Source: an uncultured bacterium (lineage in GTDB: Bacteria > Actinomycetota > Coriobacteriia > Coriobacteriales > Coriobacteriaceae). From it: a stretch of 64,000 bases of DNA. Both the position numbers and the translations under genes were made by a program. Under the pieces are notes generated by a model. That model made no database searches. It saw only the letters and a program-made list of their open reading frames with translations, and was not told where the DNA came from. The stretch is from the NCBI GenBank assembly GCA_905215065.1, contig CAJMOF010000011.1:1-64000 (forward strand). Direction: 5' to 3'. Positions 50,798 through 58,433 of this stretch are shown in pieces (the stretch's first letter is position 1; each line of letters begins with the position of its first letter).

Positions 50798-51418
50798 ATG
50801 AAGCGTCTATATCTACTCCGCCACGGTCAGACAGAATTCAACGTTAAAAAGCTCGTCCAGGGCCGCTGCGATTCTCCGTTGACCGACCTGGGTCGTCAGC
50901 AAGCCGGGATGGCAGCCGCGTGGCTCAAAGCCCACAACGTCGTTCCCGACAAAGTGGTCTCTTCGCCCTTAGGCCGAGCCATGGACACGGCAAGTCTCGT
51001 CGCAACCGAACTCCTCGGCCGGGATGCAGCAGTCGAGCCCTGCGAAGGCATCATCGAGCGCAGCTACGGCACCTTCGAAGAAGGCCCCCACGACGCCCTA
51101 CCAACCGACGTCTGGGATCCAGGCGAGGACTTGGTCCCCTTCGGAGGAGAAGGAAGCCGCGCGCTGCAAGAGCGCATGGTAGGCACCCTCACCAATCTCA
51201 TGGGCTCTGAGGGCATCGAAACCCTTCTAGCAGTAAGCCACGGCAGCGCCAGCCGCCAATTCATCAAGGCTGCAGCCCCAGGGGGCTTCGAGCTCCCAAC
51301 AAAACTCCCCAACTGCGCCATCATGATCTTCGATTTTGACGATGCGCGAGAAGAGGACGATACGCTCCAATGCAAGTTCACCTTGCAGCAAATTGTGGAT
51401 CCCCAGCAAAGTCATTAG
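50798..51418 (+). CDS. Histidine phosphatase (phosphoglycerate mutase-like)
   Basis: 206 residues. RHG motif LLRHGQTEFNVKKLVQG at the N-terminus, SSPLGRAMDTA, the acidic region ERSYGTFE and the second His in VSHGSAS. It probably dephosphorylates a small metabolite (GpmB/CobC-like). The composition turns A/C-rich from about 50930 to the stop (51061-51120: 25 C, 14 G, 14 A, 7 T), the same change as in the aminotransferase gene at 20.3 kb, and again a long inverted repeat follows. Confidence 0.9.
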   Translation: MKRLYLLRHGQTEFNVKKLVQGRCDSPLTDLGRQQAGMAAAWLKAHNVVPDKVVSSPLGRAMDTASLVATELLGRDAAVEPCEGIIERSYGTFEEGPHDALPTDVWDPGEDLVPFGGEGSRALQERMVGTLTNLMGSEGIETLLAVSHGSASRQFIKAAAPGGFELPTKLPNCAIMIFDFDDAREEDDTLQCKFTLQQIVDPQQSH

Positions 51419-51453
51419 CCTGAGCGAGCAAGGTTTAGCAGACATCAACGTGG

Positions 51454-51618
51454 CGTTCCCAGTGTGCGGCGGAGGGGGCGGGCCTGAGACATATTAAGGT
51501 TGTCGCGAGTTCCGCACGAACAGGAGAGCACTTAATGTGCTCTCCGTCGTGAGCAGGACTGTAGAGCAGCAACCTTAATATGTCTCAGGCCCGCCCCCTC
51601 CGCCGCACACTGGGAACG
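51454..51618. repeat. Long inverted-repeat element 2 (variable arms, conserved core)
   Basis: Arms 51454-51502 and 51570-51618 are perfect inverted repeats of 49 bases. Between them lies the core: TTCCGCACGA, then the hairpin GGAGAGCAC, loop TTAAT, GTGCTCTCC, then AGGAC. Element 1 at 21482 has the same core (with A-T in place of G-C at one stem pair) but unrelated arms. Loop-to-right-arm distance is 33 bases in both. No credible coding sequence. Confidence 0.92.
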
Positions 51619-51668
51619 TGCCACGCACTTTACCTGCGTAAACAATGTGAGTGAAATATGAATCTCGA

Positions 51669-51693
51669 TGGATACGCCCGCAGCCGTGTATAC
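51669..51693 (+). promoter_or_regulatory. Ribosomal-operon motif, copy 2 (before rplC)
   Basis: GGATACGCCCGCAGCCGTG followed by TATACT. It shares GGAYACGCCCG...CGTGTATAC with copy 3 at 53533. TATACT may serve as a -10 element. Confidence 0.5.
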
Positions 51694-51877
51694 TAAACAG
51701 CTGTGTGTAACCAGGGGAGTATTCTGGCTGGACAAAATGCCTGCTTAATAGGGTTGTCAGGTAGTCCGGGCGCAATACAAGACTGGGGAGCACGTCGTGT
51801 AAGTAGTGGTCCTCTAGGGGCGTACGCTCGGTGGTGTACGCATTGTCCCAAGACCACGCGAGAGTTGGGATCATATC
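51694..51877 (+). promoter_or_regulatory. Leader of the rplC operon
   Basis: 184 bases before rplC without an open frame, rich in short complementary stretches (for example GCGTACGCTC and GGTGTACGC). An S10-type leader normally controls this operon through L4; that the same holds here is inference. No terminator is visible. Confidence 0.4.
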
Positions 51878-52498
51878 TTGATCAGCATGATTCTCGGCCG
51901 CAAGATTGGCATGACCCAGGTTTGGGACGAGGACGATAACGTCGTTCCCGTCACGGTCATCCAGGCTGGCCCCTGCGCTGTCTCGCAGGTTAAAACTCAG
52001 GCAACCGACGGCTATGACGCCGTCCAGATCGGTTTCGGCGACATCAAGGCCAAGAACGTGAACAAGCCCATGGCTGGTCACTTCGCCAAGGCTGGCGTCG
52101 AGCCTGTCCGCTTCCTTCGTGAGGTCCGCGTCGAGAACGGCGAGGAGCACAAGGTCGGCGAGGTCGTCACCGTCGCTGATTTCGCTGATGTCGAGAAGGT
52201 CGACGTCATCGGTACCTCCAAGGGTAAGGGCTTCCAGGGTCGCATCAAGCGCTGGGGTCAGCGCCGCGGTCCTATGACGCATGGTTCTCACTTCCAGCGT
52301 CACCCCGGTTCTATCGGTCAGTGCGCCTATCCTGCGCGCGTCCTCAAGGGCGTCAAGATGGCCGGTCACATGGGTAACGAGCGCGTTACCGTCAAGAACC
52401 TTTCCGTTGTCCGCATCGATGCCGAGCAGAACCTCATCTTGGTCAAGGGCGCTGTCCCGGGTGCCAAGAATGGTCTCGTCGCCATCCGTATGGCCTAA
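51878..52498 (+). CDS. rplC: 50S ribosomal protein L3
   Basis: 206 residues from the TTG at 51878, or 203 from the ATG at 51887. TTGGGA stands eight bases ahead of the TTG; the ATG has no ribosome site. The universal GRKIGMTQVW and FQGRIKRWGQRRGPMTHGS are present. L3 starts assembly of the large subunit and helps shape the peptidyl-transferase region. First gene of the split S10 operon, because rpsJ sits elsewhere. Confidence 0.97.
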   Translation: MISMILGRKIGMTQVWDEDDNVVPVTVIQAGPCAVSQVKTQATDGYDAVQIGFGDIKAKNVNKPMAGHFAKAGVEPVRFLREVRVENGEEHKVGEVVTVADFADVEKVDVIGTSKGKGFQGRIKRWGQRRGPMTHGSHFQRHPGSIGQCAYPARVLKGVKMAGHMGNERVTVKNLSVVRIDAEQNLILVKGAVPGAKNGLVAIRMA

Positions 52499-52544
52499 GG
52501 GCCCAGCCCATTTAGCCCAGCGTCATACCAAGGAGAACACTTAA

Positions 52545-53171
52545 ATGGCAAAGTTTGAAGTAAAGAACAGCGAGGGCAAGAAGGTCGCCGAGGCCGAGCT
52601 CGCCGCTGAGGTGTACGGCATCGAGCCGAACATCCACGTTATGCACCACATCGTCAAGTGCCAGATGGCCTCTTGGCGTCAGGGCACCCAGTCTGCTAAG
52701 GGCCGCTCTGAGGTTTCCGGTGGCGGCAAGAAGCCTTGGCGTCAGAAGGGCACCGGCCGTGCCCGCCAGGGTTCCATCCGTGCTGCCCAGTGGCGTCACG
52801 GTGGCGTTGTCTTCGCCCCCAAGCCCCGTTCCTACGCTAAGCGTATGAACAACAAGGAGGTCAAGCTGGCTATGCGCTCCGCGCTGTCCGCCAAGCTGGC
52901 CGATGGCGAGCTCGTGCTCGTCGACGACTACGGCTTCGAGAAGCCTTCCACCAAGGCTGCCGTCGCCATGCTCAAGGCTCTCGGCCTTGAGGGCAAGCGT
53001 CTGACCATCATCGTTCGCGATGAGGACGTCAACGCCTACCTGTCGTTCCGCAACATTCCCAAGACGTTCATCATCACCGCTGACGAGGCCAACACCTACG
53101 ATCTCGTCAACAACAACGCTGTGCTGATGCCCGCCGACATCGCCGCTCACTTCGGGGAGGTGCTTGCATAA
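52545..53171 (+). CDS. rplD: 50S ribosomal protein L4
   Basis: 208 residues. The extended loop RQGTQSAKGRSEVSGGGKKP lines the exit tunnel and includes the macrolide-relevant KPWRQKGTGRARQG. In enterobacteria L4 also represses the S10 operon. It ends one base before rplW. Confidence 0.97.
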   Translation: MAKFEVKNSEGKKVAEAELAAEVYGIEPNIHVMHHIVKCQMASWRQGTQSAKGRSEVSGGGKKPWRQKGTGRARQGSIRAAQWRHGGVVFAPKPRSYAKRMNNKEVKLAMRSALSAKLADGELVLVDDYGFEKPSTKAAVAMLKALGLEGKRLTIIVRDEDVNAYLSFRNIPKTFIITADEANTYDLVNNNAVLMPADIAAHFGEVLA

Positions 53172-53459
53172 ATGACCGCCCACGAGATCATCATCCGTCC
53201 GATCGTGTCCGAGCGTTCCTTCTCCGGCATGGAGCTGAACAAGTACACGTTCGAGGTCGCCAAGGATGCTAACAAGTATCAGATCAAGGACGCTGTCGAG
53301 GAGATCTTCGGCGTCAAGGTCGTTCGCGTGAACACCCTGACGGTCAAGCCCAAGACCAAGCGCGTGCGCTATGTCGCCGGCAAGACCCGTTCTTGGAAGA
53401 AGGCCATCGTCACGCTGGCCGAGGGCGACACCATCGAGGTCTTTGGTAACCAGGCCTAA
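53172..53459 (+). CDS. rplW: 50S ribosomal protein L23
   Basis: 95 residues, the docking site for signal recognition particle and trigger factor at the tunnel exit. IIRPIVSERS and NTLTVKPKTKRVR are typical. A 179-base spacer follows before rplB, much longer than usual. Confidence 0.97.
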   Translation: MTAHEIIIRPIVSERSFSGMELNKYTFEVAKDANKYQIKDAVEEIFGVKVVRVNTLTVKPKTKRVRYVAGKTRSWKKAIVTLAEGDTIEVFGNQA

Positions 53460-53476
53460 GACTCGCTGCTGTTGAG

Positions 53477-53514
53477 TGAGCTCATGCCTCCCAAATAGGG
53501 GAGGCGAGAGCTCA
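53477..53514 (+). promoter_or_regulatory. Hairpin in the rplW-rplB spacer
   Basis: TGAGCTC and GAGCTCA enclose GCCTCCC and GGGAGGC, a strong two-part stem without a T tract. Downstream lie CGGGCG/CGCCCG and TATAAAA, perhaps an internal promoter. Such a spacer is unusual inside this operon. Confidence 0.6.
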
Positions 53515-53532
53515 AGGTTTCGGGCGTATAAA

Positions 53533-53558
53533 ATGGACACGCCCGGAACCGTGTATAC
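53533..53558 (+). promoter_or_regulatory. Ribosomal-operon motif, copy 3 (before rplB)
   Basis: ATGGACACGCCCGGAACCGT followed by GTATAC. It agrees with the copy at 51669 in 21 of the first 26 positions by eye. Confidence 0.5.
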
Positions 53559-53638
53559 GTCCGGTGTCATCGCACCCGAGGCAGAACCTCGAATCCCTGT
53601 CTGCGATGGCTAACGGATTCCTATTGAAAGGGATTGTA

Positions 53639-54469
53639 ATGGCTGTAAAGCACCTTAAGCCGACCTCCGCTGGTAGGCGTTGGCAGACGATCTCCGATTT
53701 CTCCGAGATCACCTGCACCAAGCCCGAGAAGTCTCTTCTCGAGCCCCTGCCCAAGAAGGCCGGTCGTAACAACAACGGCCGCATCACCACCCGCCACCAG
53801 GGCGGCGGCGTGAAACGTCGTTACCGCGTGATCGACTTCAAGCGCAACAAGGACGGCGTGCCCGCCAAGGTTGCCACGATCGAGTACGATCCGAACCGTT
53901 CCGCTCGCATCGCTCTGCTGCACTACGCTGACGGTGAGAAGCGCTACATCCTGGCCCCCAAGGGCCTCGAGGTCGGTCAGACCATCATGTCCGGTTCTGA
54001 CGCCGACATCAAGCCGGGCAACGCTCTGCCCCTCGCCGACATCCCCGTCGGTACGCTCATCCACGCCGTCGAGTTCCAGCCGGGCAAGGGCGCTGCTATC
54101 GCCCGTTCCGCCGGTAATTCCTGCCAGCTGATGGGTAAGGAGGGCAAGTACGCTATCGTCCGTATGCCTTCCTCCGAGATGCGCCGCATCCTCGTTACCT
54201 GCCGCGCCACCGTCGGTGAGGTCGGCAACGCCGATCACGCCAACATCGTCATCGGCAAGGCCGGCCGTAAGCGTCACATGAACGTGCGCCCGACCGTCCG
54301 CGGTACCGTCATGAACCCTGTCGACCACCCGCACGGCGGTGGCGAGGGCAAGAACCACACCTCTGGTCGTCCCTCTGTTACCCCCTGGGGTAAGCCGACG
54401 AAGGGCCTTCGTACGCGCAAGAAGAAGAAGGTCTCGAACCAGCACATCATTCGTCGCCGTAAGAAGTAA
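53639..54469 (+). CDS. rplB: 50S ribosomal protein L2
   Basis: 276 residues, start ATG 53639 after GAAAGGGA; the frame to 53564 lacks a site. The conserved VDHPHGGGEG near the peptidyl-transferase centre and the basic C-terminus KVSNQHIIRRRKK are present. Confidence 0.97.
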   Translation: MAVKHLKPTSAGRRWQTISDFSEITCTKPEKSLLEPLPKKAGRNNNGRITTRHQGGGVKRRYRVIDFKRNKDGVPAKVATIEYDPNRSARIALLHYADGEKRYILAPKGLEVGQTIMSGSDADIKPGNALPLADIPVGTLIHAVEFQPGKGAAIARSAGNSCQLMGKEGKYAIVRMPSSEMRRILVTCRATVGEVGNADHANIVIGKAGRKRHMNVRPTVRGTVMNPVDHPHGGGEGKNHTSGRPSVTPWGKPTKGLRTRKKKKVSNQHIIRRRKK

Positions 54470-54501
54470 TTTCGGATACCGAGTTTTAGGAGAAAGCACT
54501 T

Positions 54502-54762
54502 ATGAGCAGAAGTCTCAAAAAGGGCCCGTTCGTGGAGACTCGCCTTCTCTCGCGTATCACCGCGATGAACGAGGCTGGCAAGAAGGACGTCGTGAAGACC
54601 TGGTCTCGCGCGTCCACCATCTTCCCCGAGATGGTTGGTCACACCATCGCCGTCCACGACGGCCGCAAGCATGTGCCCGTGTATGTTACCGAGTCCATGG
54701 TTGGTCACAAGCTCGGCGAGTTCGCGCCGACTCGTACGTTCCGTGGCCACAAGGCCAAATAG
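54502..54762 (+). CDS. rpsS: 30S ribosomal protein S19
   Basis: 86 residues, contacts the head and tRNA path. MSRSLKKGPFVE and the central TWSRASTIFPEMVGHTIAVH are universal. 32 bases after rplB. Confidence 0.97.
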   Translation: MSRSLKKGPFVETRLLSRITAMNEAGKKDVVKTWSRASTIFPEMVGHTIAVHDGRKHVPVYVTESMVGHKLGEFAPTRTFRGHKAK

Positions 54763-54776
54763 GGGGTTAACCGTAA

Positions 54777-55148
54777 ATGGCAACTAAGTCTATTGAAACT
54801 GAGGCCACCGAGGTTCGCGCCGTCGCTAAGTACGTGCGTGTTTCCCCCAGCAAGGCCCGCCTGGTGGTCGATCTGATCCGCCGCAAGCCTGTCGCTCAGG
54901 CCTTCGACATCCTCCACTTCTGCGACCGCGCCGTCGCCGTGGATGTCGAGAAGGTTCTCCGTTCCGCCGTTGCGAACGCCGAGAACAACAACGGTCTGCG
55001 TGCCGACAACCTGGTTGTCGCCGCTGCCTATGTTGACGAGGGTCCGACGCTTAAGCGCATCCGTCCCCGCGCCAAGGGTTCCGCTTCTCGCATTCTGAAG
55101 CGTACTTCCCACATCACCGTCGTCGTTGCTCCTCGAAAGGAGGCGTAA
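54777..55148 (+). CDS. rplV: 50S ribosomal protein L22
   Basis: 123 residues with a slightly extended acidic N-terminus (SIETEATEV). YVRVSPSKARLVVDLIR and the tunnel hairpin GPTLKRIRPRAKG, where macrolide-resistance changes arise, are present. Confidence 0.97.
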   Translation: MATKSIETEATEVRAVAKYVRVSPSKARLVVDLIRRKPVAQAFDILHFCDRAVAVDVEKVLRSAVANAENNNGLRADNLVVAAAYVDEGPTLKRIRPRAKGSASRILKRTSHITVVVAPRKEA

Positions 55149-55154
55149 AGCTGT

Positions 55155-55865
55155 ATGGGTCAGAAAGTCTACCCCACCGGCTTCCGTCTTGGCATCACCG
55201 AGAACTGGCGCTCCCGCTGGTTCGCAGAGAAGGATTACGCTAAGACCCTCGGTAACGATCTCGAGATCCGCAAGTACCTCGAGAAGCGTCTTTCCCGCGC
55301 AGCTGTCTCCCGCGTCGAGATCGAGCGCGCTGGCGACAAGGTGAAGGTCATCATCCTCACCGCTCGCCCCGGCGTTGTCATCGGTAAGAAGGGTGCCGAG
55401 ATCGATACCCTTCGCACCGAGCTCGAGAAGGTCGCTGGCGTCTCCAAGGGCCAGCTCTCCGTCGACGTTGTCGAGATCAAGCGCCCCGAGCTCGACGCCA
55501 ACCTCGTTGCTCAGTCTATCGCCGAGCAGCTCGAGGGCCGTGTTGCCTTCCGTCGCGCTATGCGCAAGGCTGTCCAGTCCGCCCGCAAGGCCGGCGCTAA
55601 GGGCATCCGTATCCAGTGCTCCGGTCGTCTCGGCGGTGCCGAGATGGGCCGTCGTGAGTGGTACCGTGAGGGTCGCGTGCCTCTGCACACCCTCCGTGCC
55701 AAGATCGACTACGGCACGGCTGTCGCCAGCACCACCATGGGCGCTTGCGGCGTGAAGGTCTGGATCTACCTGGGCGAGAAGCTCCCGGGCCAGCCTGTTC
55801 CCAACCCTGCACTCGAGGGCTCTTCCCGTCCTCGTCGTCGTAACTCCGAGAGGAGGGGTCAGTAG
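55155..55865 (+). CDS. rpsC: 30S ribosomal protein S3
   Basis: 236 residues. KH domain (VVIGKKGAEIDTLR) and the entry-channel region with GRLGGAEMGRREWYREGRVP. Its stop shares one base with the GTG of rplP (TAGTG), so re-initiation is likely. Confidence 0.97.
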   Translation: MGQKVYPTGFRLGITENWRSRWFAEKDYAKTLGNDLEIRKYLEKRLSRAAVSRVEIERAGDKVKVIILTARPGVVIGKKGAEIDTLRTELEKVAGVSKGQLSVDVVEIKRPELDANLVAQSIAEQLEGRVAFRRAMRKAVQSARKAGAKGIRIQCSGRLGGAEMGRREWYREGRVPLHTLRAKIDYGTAVASTTMGACGVKVWIYLGEKLPGQPVPNPALEGSSRPRRRNSERRGQ

Positions 55866-56368
55866 TGCTTGCCCCTAAGCGTATTCTTCACCGCAAGGTG
55901 CAGCGTGGCTCCATGAAGGGCCAGGCCAAGGGTAATACCGAGCTGCATTTCGGCGAGTTTGGTATCCAGGCTCTCGAGGCCCATTGGATCACCAACCGTC
56001 AGATCGAGGCCGCTCGTATTGCCATGACCCGCTACATGAAGCGTGGCGGTCGTGTCTACATCACGATCTTCCCCGATAAGCCCATCACTAAGAAGCCTGC
56101 CGAGACTCGCATGGGTTCTGGTAAGGGTAACCCCGAGGAGTGGGTGGCCGTCGTCAAGCCCGGCCGCATCATGTTCGAGGTCAAGGGCGTGCCCGAGGAG
56201 GTCGCTCGCGAGGCTCTGCGTCTTGCACAGCACAAGCTTCCCATCAAGACCAAGATTGTTGCTGCTAAGAACGCTGAGCAGCGCATCGAGAAGGAGATGG
56301 CTGAGGAGGCCGCTCTCGAGGCCAAGTGGGCTGCTGAGGACGCCGCCGCCGCCAAGGAGGAGAACTAA
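55865..56368 (+). CDS. rplP: 50S ribosomal protein L16 with C-terminal extension
   Basis: 167 residues, GTG start. The core (residues 1-138) matches L16, which contacts the A-site tRNA. About 25 extra residues, mostly Ala and Glu (EEAALEAKWAAEDAAAAKEE), extend the C-terminus and look helical. L16 is usually 136-145 residues. The stop overlaps the rpmC start by one base. Confidence 0.95.
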   Translation: MLAPKRILHRKVQRGSMKGQAKGNTELHFGEFGIQALEAHWITNRQIEAARIAMTRYMKRGGRVYITIFPDKPITKKPAETRMGSGKGNPEEWVAVVKPGRIMFEVKGVPEEVAREALRLAQHKLPIKTKIVAAKNAEQRIEKEMAEEAALEAKWAAEDAAAAKEEN

Positions 56369-56583
56369 TGAAGCCCGCAGAGATTCGTGAGCTCTCGGAC
56401 GCTCAGCTCGTTGAGAAGCTGAAGGAAATGCGCGCCGAGCTCTTTAACCTTCGTTTCCAGATGGCCACCAGCCAGCTGGACAACACCGCTCGCGTCAACA
56501 CCGTGAAGAAGGACATTGCTCGCGTCCTCACGGAGCAGCGCGCCCGCGAGATCGCAGCGGAGAAGTCCGCTGTCGCCGAGTAG
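56368..56583 (+). CDS. rpmC: 50S ribosomal protein L29
   Basis: 71 residues, two-helix protein near the tunnel exit. AEIRELSDAQLVEKLKEMR and FNLRFQ are typical. The TAATG junction with rplP indicates coupled translation. Confidence 0.96.
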   Translation: MKPAEIRELSDAQLVEKLKEMRAELFNLRFQMATSQLDNTARVNTVKKDIARVLTEQRAREIAAEKSAVAE

Positions 56584-56599
56584 GACCTAAGGAGAGAAC

Positions 56600-56860
56600 A
56601 TGACTGATTCGCGTAACTCGCGTAAGGTCCGTACGGGTGTCGTTACCTCCGTCTCCGGTGCCAAGACCATTGTTGTCACCATCACCGAGCGCAAGCGTCA
56701 CCCCAAGTACGGCAAGATGATGACCAGCTCCAAGAAGCTGCACGCTCACGACGAGGAGTGCACGGCTGGCGTGGGCGATACCGTCCGCGTTATGGAGACC
56801 CGTCCTATGTCCAAGATGAAGCGTTGGCGCCTCATCGAGGTCGTCGAGCGCGCTAAATAA
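56600..56860 (+). CDS. rpsQ: 30S ribosomal protein S17
   Basis: 86 residues, OB fold. RKVRTGVVTSVSGAKTIVVTI and the C-terminal MSKMKRWRLIEVVERAK are typical. It is followed by a 118-base spacer. Confidence 0.97.
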   Translation: MTDSRNSRKVRTGVVTSVSGAKTIVVTITERKRHPKYGKMMTSSKKLHAHDEECTAGVGDTVRVMETRPMSKMKRWRLIEVVERAK

Positions 56861-56887
56861 GCAGTCGCTCTTACGACTTGTACGTTT

Positions 56888-56953
56888 CCGAAGATGTGCG
56901 TATGCCTGGCTTGCATACCACGGGCCGTATAAAGGCTGCGCACCTCTCTTCGG
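56888..56953 (+). promoter_or_regulatory. Structured spacer between rpsQ and rplN
   Basis: CCGAAGA at 56888 pairs with TCTTCGG near 56950, GTGCG pairs with CGCAC inside it, and an inner TATGC/GCATA hairpin follows. This three-level nesting suggests a folded RNA in the message, perhaps a binding site for a ribosomal protein. CCGTATAAAGG resembles the rplB spacer. Confidence 0.5.
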
Positions 56954-56978
56954 TTCTTAGTTCGGAGGAACATCTACC

Positions 56979-57347
56979 ATGATTCAGATGCAAACCATGT
57001 TGAACGTCGCCGACAACTCCGGCGCTCGCAAGATTCGCTGCATCAAGGTGCTTGGCGGTTCCAAGCGTCGTTATGCAGGCATCGGCGATGTGTTCATCGG
57101 TGCTGTCCAGGAGGCTACCCCTGGCGCCAACGTCAAGAAGAAGGACGTTGTCCGTTGCGTCGTCGTTCGCACCGTTAAGGAGATCCGCCGCAAGGATGGC
57201 TCCTACATCCGCTTTGATGAGAACGCCTGCGTTGTCATCAACAACGATGGTTCGCCCGTCGGCACCCGTATCTTCGGGCCCGTCGCTCGCGAGCTTCGTG
57301 ACAAGAAGTACATGAAGATCGTCTCGCTCGCTCCCGAGACCCTGTAG
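56979..57347 (+). CDS. rplN: 50S ribosomal protein L14
   Basis: 122 residues. MIQMQTMLNVADNSGARKIR and the C-terminal RELRDKKYMKIVSLAPE are universal. Forms intersubunit bridges. 13 bases before rplX. Confidence 0.98.
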   Translation: MIQMQTMLNVADNSGARKIRCIKVLGGSKRRYAGIGDVFIGAVQEATPGANVKKKDVVRCVVVRTVKEIRRKDGSYIRFDENACVVINNDGSPVGTRIFGPVARELRDKKYMKIVSLAPETL

Positions 57348-57360
57348 TTAGGGGAGATAT

Positions 57361-57666
57361 ATGTATATCAAGAAGGGCGATAAGGTCCAGGTTCTCTCTG
57401 GTAAGGATCGCGGCAAGCAGGGCGTTGTCCTGCGTGCTCTCCCCGCCGAGAACAAGGTCGTTGTCGAGGGCGTTTCGGTCGTCAAGAAGGCCGTCAAGCC
57501 CAACGCTGCCAATCAGCAGGGCGGCATCGTTTCGCAGGAGGCTCCCATCGACGCCTCCAACGTCAATCTCGTCTGCCCCGAGTGCGGTAAGGTTACCCGC
57601 GTCGGTCACGAGAAGGACGGCAAGAACAAGCTGCGCGTCTGCAAGAAGTGCGGCCACAAGTTCTAA
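57361..57666 (+). CDS. rplX: 50S ribosomal protein L24
   Basis: 101 residues, KOW domain (KKGDKVQVLSGKDRGKQG). The C-terminus has four Cys (CPECGK...CKKCGH), a zinc ribbon-like pair seen in some L24 proteins. Last ribosomal gene here: rplE, rpsN, rpsH and the rest of the spc genes do not follow. Confidence 0.97.
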   Translation: MYIKKGDKVQVLSGKDRGKQGVVLRALPAENKVVVEGVSVVKKAVKPNAANQQGGIVSQEAPIDASNVNLVCPECGKVTRVGHEKDGKNKLRVCKKCGHKF

Positions 57667-57693
57667 GCTGCCCGCAACATCAAGTTGCTAGCA

Positions 57694-57727
57694 AAGGCCC
57701 GGATGCCACGGCACCCGGGCCTTTTTC
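57694..57727 (+). terminator. Terminator after rplX
   Basis: AAGGCCCGG and CCGGGCCTTTTTC close a strong hairpin (GGCCCGGATGCC with GGCACCCGGGCC) with a five-T tail. It ends the S10 operon. Confidence 0.9.
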
Positions 57728-58433
57728 TATCCCCACTCGATGGCTTCGGTTCTGCCGTCCTGTCATTCCGGTTGTATCCAGTTTTCGGTGCCGTCTCGAA
57801 TAGAGTGCCGCCAGGTGACACCCTGTCGCGTTTCGTCGGCTTCGGGGACAAAAGTCGGGACAACTCCAAAAACTATTTTCGAACTCAGGGCTTTGAGTTT
57901 TTGTTTTTGTCCCAAAGGGCGCGGCGGGATGCCTTTGGAGGCTCGATAGCGCCGAAAACGCCCGTTTTGAAACTTAAATGCCTTTTCGCGTGCAAGCCGC
58001 CAGCTGCAATAGGAAGTGAATCAACGCAGGTGGCTTTCAAGCAGTTTGCAAAACTGCAGGTCGCAGGTCTTCATTGCCAGTAGGAGAAATGAGTAGTCTC
58101 AGGTGGCTTGCCCATGAGTTGACGAACGGGATTTGAGATTACGCTGACGTCCGGAAACGCTTCGAGCACGGCGTTACGTTTTTGGGGTTTGGGCGTAGCC
58201 CCTGCACCCGCGAGCGCGGGCCTTAAGCCCGCCGAGAGGGTGACGCGTCGAAAACGAAGGGGAAAGAGAGAAGGGGCCGTCCCTATCATTCAGGTTGCGA
58301 CCGAAGAAGACAAGGAGACCCCCTGAGCCTGAATGATGCCCCACATACCGCGTCCGACCGAGCTCAAGCCGAGCTTTTCCTGACGTCCGCCTTCGCGAAG
58401 ATGATGGCTGGATTGGCTATGGATTGGCAACAC
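57728..58433. other. Gene-free region after rplX
   Basis: Roughly 700 bases without a credible gene. Visible items: GGGACAAAA (57845-57853) facing TTTTGTCCC (57905-57913); a compact group of GC hairpins near 58190-58245; ATCATTCAGG (58285-58294) facing CCTGAATGAT (58328-58337). The composition is lower in G+C than the neighbours. A 72-residue minus-strand frame at 58071-58289 is probably a by-product of the hairpins. Confidence 0.6.

Noticed and set aside
51523..51545. Core hairpin as an ordinary Rho-independent terminator
   Set aside because: No T tract follows the stem in either copy, and the long arms would be unnecessary.
58071..58289. 72-codon minus-strand frame in the region after rplX
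   Set aside because: Covers a cluster of GC hairpins; no ribosome site or known family.
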